A stretch of DNA of 64,000 nucleotides, taken from Hygrophila difformis (Eukaryota; Streptophyta; Magnoliopsida; Lamiales; Acanthaceae). The position numbers and the translations under genes are program-made. The stretch covers positions 39,644,890-39,708,889 of the forward strand of contig JAOANR010000001.1 of assembly GCA_030278955.1 (NCBI GenBank), written 5' to 3'. Positions 59,789-64,000 of this stretch are shown here, piece by piece (within the stretch, counting starts at the first letter, position 1; the number at the start of each line of letters is the position of its first letter). Under the pieces are notes generated by a model. The model saw nothing but the letters and a program-made list of their open reading frames with translations. It was not told where the DNA came from and did no database searches.

Positions 59789-61962
59789 TGTAACACCCCG
59801 AATTTTGTTCACCCAGGTCGGGATGTCACCGCCACACCTCCCTAGCAAGACACGGTTTCTCCGAGCTTGCTAAAGAGATGCAAGGCTATGGTTTTTCAGA
59901 ATTTAAAACATTCAAACAACCCATTTATATATAATTTAAAAATAATGTATCAAAGTTGCAGCGGAAAATATTAATTACATATGTATAATGCAGCGGAATT
60001 TAAATATAGGCTAACATGGCCAAAATACGGGTTAAACAGGCCCGTTCATGCAATTTCTAGTCTAACGCAACATTTAAAAATAATGTATTTCCCAAAATCC
60101 CCATGTATGCATATGATGATGCATATTCTTCGGCTCTGAAAGAAAAAGGGCAAAAAAACATGGTTTGATCAGCAAAAACATGCTGAGTAAGTTAACACAG
60201 ACATGATTATGGGGTTTCAAAGCCATTAATTAGATTTAAAGAAAACATGTTCATACAAGACAGGATTTAATTTTATCCATCTAATAATAATTTAAATGCA
60301 TAACTTAAAAGACAACGATTTCCATAAGATCATAATTCAACAACATGATAAAATAATCGCAAGACATAATTTAAAGGCATAATTTAAATAAGGAAAATAT
60401 TCAAGTATTTCAGGATTCCATTCTTCCCCTTTTGTTCAATATGATCTAGTATAATTTGTTCTTGGGGAATCGAACCCGCAAGAAGTTAAACGCATCATAG
60501 GTAATCAAACCCGTAGGAATCAACACACGTCCTGGGGAATCGAACCAGCAGGAAGACAGACAATCGCCCTTGGGGAATCGAACCCGCAAGAACTCAAATA
60601 CATCCTAGGGAATTGAACCAATAGGAATCAACACATATCCTGGGGAATCGAACCCGTAGGAAGACACACCCTGGGGAATCGAATCCGCAAGGTTTGACAC
60701 GGACATCCTGGGGAATCGAACCCGCAGGAAAACATACACCCTGGGGAATCGAACCCGCAAGGCTTGACACAGACATCTGGGGAATCGAACCCGCAGGAAC
60801 ACAGATGCCCTTGGGGAATCGAACCTGCAAGGTCAAAACAAGTTTCGCAAATTTCACAAGTTTCAACAAGATTTCAAGATTTGACTCGGTCAACCACAGT
60901 TCACTTCAAAATTCATTAAAAATCGAGTTTAATTCCAAAAATTCTGAAATTTGACCAGTGACTCGAAAACACATAGATGAACAAGTTTCATGTTTTAGGT
61001 TTTTCAATCCGAGATACGGAAGTAGGTGAAAAACGTCAATCTTTAACAGGATGATAATCTGTCCGAAAATTCTGACACCAGTTTCAAGATTTCAAGATCT
61101 ACCATAGCAAACTAACTCCAAATTTGATGAAACTTTACAGAGAGATACCTAAGACATATATCTACAACTTTCATGTTCGGCTAAAGTTCCAAATCGGTTT
61201 AGATCTAATGTCAAAAACGTCATCAAATTCGAACCTAAGTTCTGTCCAGATTTCAAGATTCAAATTCAAAGCAGTTCGGTTTGAGAATGAATTCAGTATC
61301 AAATCATAACGAAAAATCCCAAACATTTACGGAGGTGTTCTTAACGTATAGATCTACAACTCTTATGTTTAGCACCAATCCTAGATCGGTCTAGACCTAA
61401 GGTAAAAATCACCAACAAGTTCGAACTAAAGTTCTGTCAAGAATTTCAAGATCCAGATTTAATGCAGTTCAGTTTTGGGTCGGTTTAAGGTAACAAAACA
61501 ACACGAAAAATTCCGAAATTTTTATAGAAGCTAGATCTAAGTCTTAGTAATGTTTTTTGTGTTTTAAGCTTTCTCGTTTGAATAGTTTTAAGGGTCCGAA
61601 AAATTCACGCAAAAATGCTGCGCCGTAGGGTTTTTCATATAGACAGATTTTTAGTTTCTTGATTAGATCTTTACGTTAGGTGTATTTTAATTCACCCAAA
61701 ACCATAGTAAGGTTAACTTACTTGAGATTGGATTATCGGCCAGCCAAATTCGTAGGCGTGGCTTCCACGTCCTTCGTTCGTCCTCCGAGATCCTCCGTTC
61801 GCCCTCCTTCACCAACCTACGGCTGTGGAGTGTTGGATCTCGTCCAAGTGCCTTCTTCTCCATCGAAGTCGTTCAACGATCTAGTCTCTATATTTTTTTT
61901 TGCTATTCTCTTCGTTCTTCTCTTTTTTTTGGTATGTATAAATCTTTTTTTTTTAGCAACCA
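59789..61962 (-). repeat. LTR of a third retrotransposon lineage (minus strand)
   Basis: 2174 bp, bounded by TGTAACACCCCG on the left and AGCAACCA on the right, giving TG...CA ends, with an adjacent initiator tRNA-Met primer site. The lineage is probably Ty3/gypsy, but no coding domain is present to prove it. Its middle holds an 11-unit hairpin repeat array (60461-60832). No gene is seen. Short open frames such as that near 61680-61967 look fortuitous. Confidence 0.8.
60461..60832 (-). repeat. 11-unit tandem array with T-arm/B-box-like core
   Basis: Units of about 30-40 bases around GGGGAATCGAACCCGC. On the minus strand the core GGTTCGATTCC matches the RNA polymerase III B-box and tRNA T-arm consensus, exact in about eight units. 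Each unit can form a hairpin: CTTG/CAAG, CCTG/CAGG or CCTA/TAGG outer pairs around GGG/CCC with an AATCGAA loop. Confidence 0.85.
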
Positions 61963-64000
61963 TGTAACACCCCGGATTTGATAACCCAGGCCGGGATGTC
62001 ACCGCCGCATCCCCCTAGCAAGACACGGCTTCCCGAGCTTGCTAAGGAAACGCAAGGCTTGTGGGTATGTAAAAGATTTAAAACATTTCAAGATATAGTC
62101 CGGAAATTTATAATACTTAGTACGATAGTAGAAATTATCACGTGCGGAAAATAAATAAAGTAAGTGCAGCGGAAAGTAAAATCACGGCCAACATGGCCAA
62201 ATCCTCGGGTTTAACAGACCCGGTAAAAACAGTACGATGCAGAAATTTAAAATGTCCATTATGATTTTCCCCCAAGTGCATATGCAATGCGTCACTCGAC
62301 GTACTCTGAAAAAAAGAAATGACAACGGTTGTCAGTATAAAAATATACTGAGTAAGTTAATCCCTAACTAACAAATAAAAGGGGTTACAAGTGTTTAAAC
62401 TAAATATTTCGCTTATCGTACGAGAATTTAAAAATACATGATTTATTAGCAGCGGGAAAATCATGATTAAAGAACTAAATTTTTAAAAAGCGTAATCTAA
62501 AGCATAATTTAAGATGCACAAAATTTAAATACGTAATTAAAGACAGGATAAATACGATTTAAGCATAATGAAACACTCACACGAGTCTTTTACTTTTCAT
62601 CCCGTAAACTAAGAAGAGGACACCATACCGGGAGATCACTAACGAGGCAATCTCAACATAGGACCACTAACGAGGCAGTCCAAACAATGGGATACCACTA
62701 ACGAGGCAGTCTCAAAGATAGTAGGACCACTAACGAGGCGATCCAAAAAGATAGTAGGACCACTAACGAGGCGATCCACAAATACAGCGCGCGAGATCAC
62801 TAACGAGGCAATCTCAGATAGTAAGGAGACCACTAACGAGGCAGTCTCAAAGATAATGATAGTATGAAGATCGGCTCAGCCTAGTGAACGGGATTTTTCG
62901 AAAGTTCGTATTTCAAAGTTATCAAAGGATCGATATCGCGTTTTCATAGTTCGAGTTTTCTCAAGTTCGAAAAATCCTATTCGAGGCAGTTCACGCCTTT
63001 CTTAATTTAAAATTCGTTTTTCCTCCAAAAATTCTGAAACTTGGCCAGTAATTCAAAAACACACACACGAACAACTTTCATGTTTTAAGTTTTTGGAAAT
63101 AAGGTTCCGAAGTGAGTTGAAATTTGAGTTTATTGCAAAGAATAATTTACATCTTAAAAACTGTTTTCGTCACAGGTTCGTGTAACGCCGATTAAAAATT
63201 CATTTCAAAACCAATCGATGTGAAATTTTTACAGTAACTACAAGACACATTAAGGAACAACTTTCATGTTTTAAGTTTTTGGAAATAATGAATTCTTGGT
63301 ACTCAAAAATCGAGCGCAACTCACTGCATACTCATGGCCCTTAAAAGGAATTCAAAATAGTTCTAAAAACTTGGCCGATTGACATATCAAATGAACACCA
63401 AAATTCATGAAATTTTGTAGGCATAATCTAGACACAATTATCTACAACTTTTGTTTAGAAATGCAAAGTTAAATCATTCGAAAAATGGGTGAAAAACATG
63501 CATCAAGTTGAATGAAGGAATCTGTCACAGATTTGAATCGTTCGGTTTGATACAGAAAGTTCATGGCGAAAATTGGGATAGCAAACCTTAATGTCAATGG
63601 CTGAAATTTGGACACAAGATAGATAAAGGTGTTAGGAACAACTTCTATGTTGAAAAGTTTTCGGTTTGAATTCCCGAAGGTCGAGTTTTTGGCGAGTCTT
63701 TAAAATTGGATGAAAATAGGGTTTTTGAAAACCGATTTTTGTTACAAGCCTATATCTCGAGATTTAAACAACAAACAACCACAAAAATTTGTGAGTAAGG
63801 TTTTAACTTACTGATTTGAAGATTAGGATTACTGGGATGGGTATCCGGATGCTCTAGGGTCGCGACGAACGGCCAATCCTTCTGATCGCTTTTCGTTCGT
63901 TTTCCGGCGTGAAATCGTAGTAAAGGAAACGGGTTAGATTTCGAGTTTCTAAGTGTTATGGACGAATTAAAATGTTTAACCATGGCTTACCAAGAGTCTA
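61963..64000 (-). repeat. Second, related LTR abutting the first (right end outside window)
   Basis: Begins TGTAACACCCCGG and matches the first about 100 bases of the 59789 LTR closely (GGGATGTCACCGCC, CTAGCAAGACACGG). It then diverges, keeping islands such as CTGAGTAAGTTAA. It starts directly at the end of the other LTR with no gap. No gene is seen between 62860 and 64000. Confidence 0.75.
62632..62855 (-). repeat. 7-unit tandem hairpin array around ACTAACGAGGC
   Basis: Seven units share the loop CACTAACGAGGC with changing, mostly complementary flanks: GAGAT/ATCTC, GGAC/GTCC and GAGAC/GTCTC. It occupies a position similar to the B-box-like array in the neighbouring LTR but has unrelated sequence. 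Confidence 0.85.

Noticed and set aside
60461..60832. Tandem tRNA genes
   Set aside because: Only the T-arm/B-box-like core is present. There is no A-box, acceptor stem or anticodon arm around the units.
61680..61967. Small plus-strand gene in the LTR at 59789-61962
   Set aside because: Low-complexity, Ser/Pro-rich then hydrophobic translation from C/T-rich LTR sequence, with no family pattern.

Overview
The window is plant nuclear DNA, and almost all of it is LTR retrotransposon. Evidence for a plant host: primer sites matching tRNA-Asp and initiator tRNA-Met, Athila-type (Ty3/gypsy) gag-pol proteins, a plant L1-type LINE fragment, an F-box protein resembling the Arabidopsis At1g67623/At2g35280 group, and plant promoter motifs. 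A eudicot is likely but not proven. No ordinary single-copy host gene, tRNA, rRNA or CRISPR array is visible.

Layout. (1) 1-6343 and 43456-55151 are the two halves of one decayed Athila-like element, here 'family B': a long LTR, a tRNA-Asp primer site, a broken gag-pol, and a broken env-like third gene. (2) Its gag is interrupted by 6344-43455, a 37-kb tandem of a second Athila-like family ('family A') arranged LTR-internal-LTR-internal-LTR. The LTRs are about 5.4 kb and the period is about 15.85 kb. The first unit has a broken gag-pol. The second has an intact 1997-codon gag-pol. (3) 55152-55651 is a 500-N assembly gap. (4) 56064-59238 holds tandem and inverted copies of a small non-coding LTR element with 247-bp LTRs. 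(5) 59774-64000 holds two abutting, related LTRs of a third lineage on the minus strand, each with its own short tandem repeat array.

How the parts fit. Both Athila families share one plan. The LTR promoter has a TGGGCC + TAGGGTTT + TATA arrangement. Gag-pol follows, then a conserved splice-acceptor module, a conserved RNA fold with a GNRA loop, a second internal promoter, a tiny first exon ending in phase 2, and a long intron carrying a ladder of hairpins. After that the families differ. In B the second exon is the usual Athila env-like gene. In family A both copies carry instead an intact F-box protein gene that looks captured from a plant host. In both families a dense array of CpG-centred palindromes lies immediately upstream of both the LTR promoter and the internal promoter. 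The palindrome differs completely between families: AATTCGAATT in A, GTCGCGAGAC-type in B. An F-box-bearing dual-promoter retroelement with family-specific palindromic arrays is the best candidate here for an undescribed system. Its function is inference.
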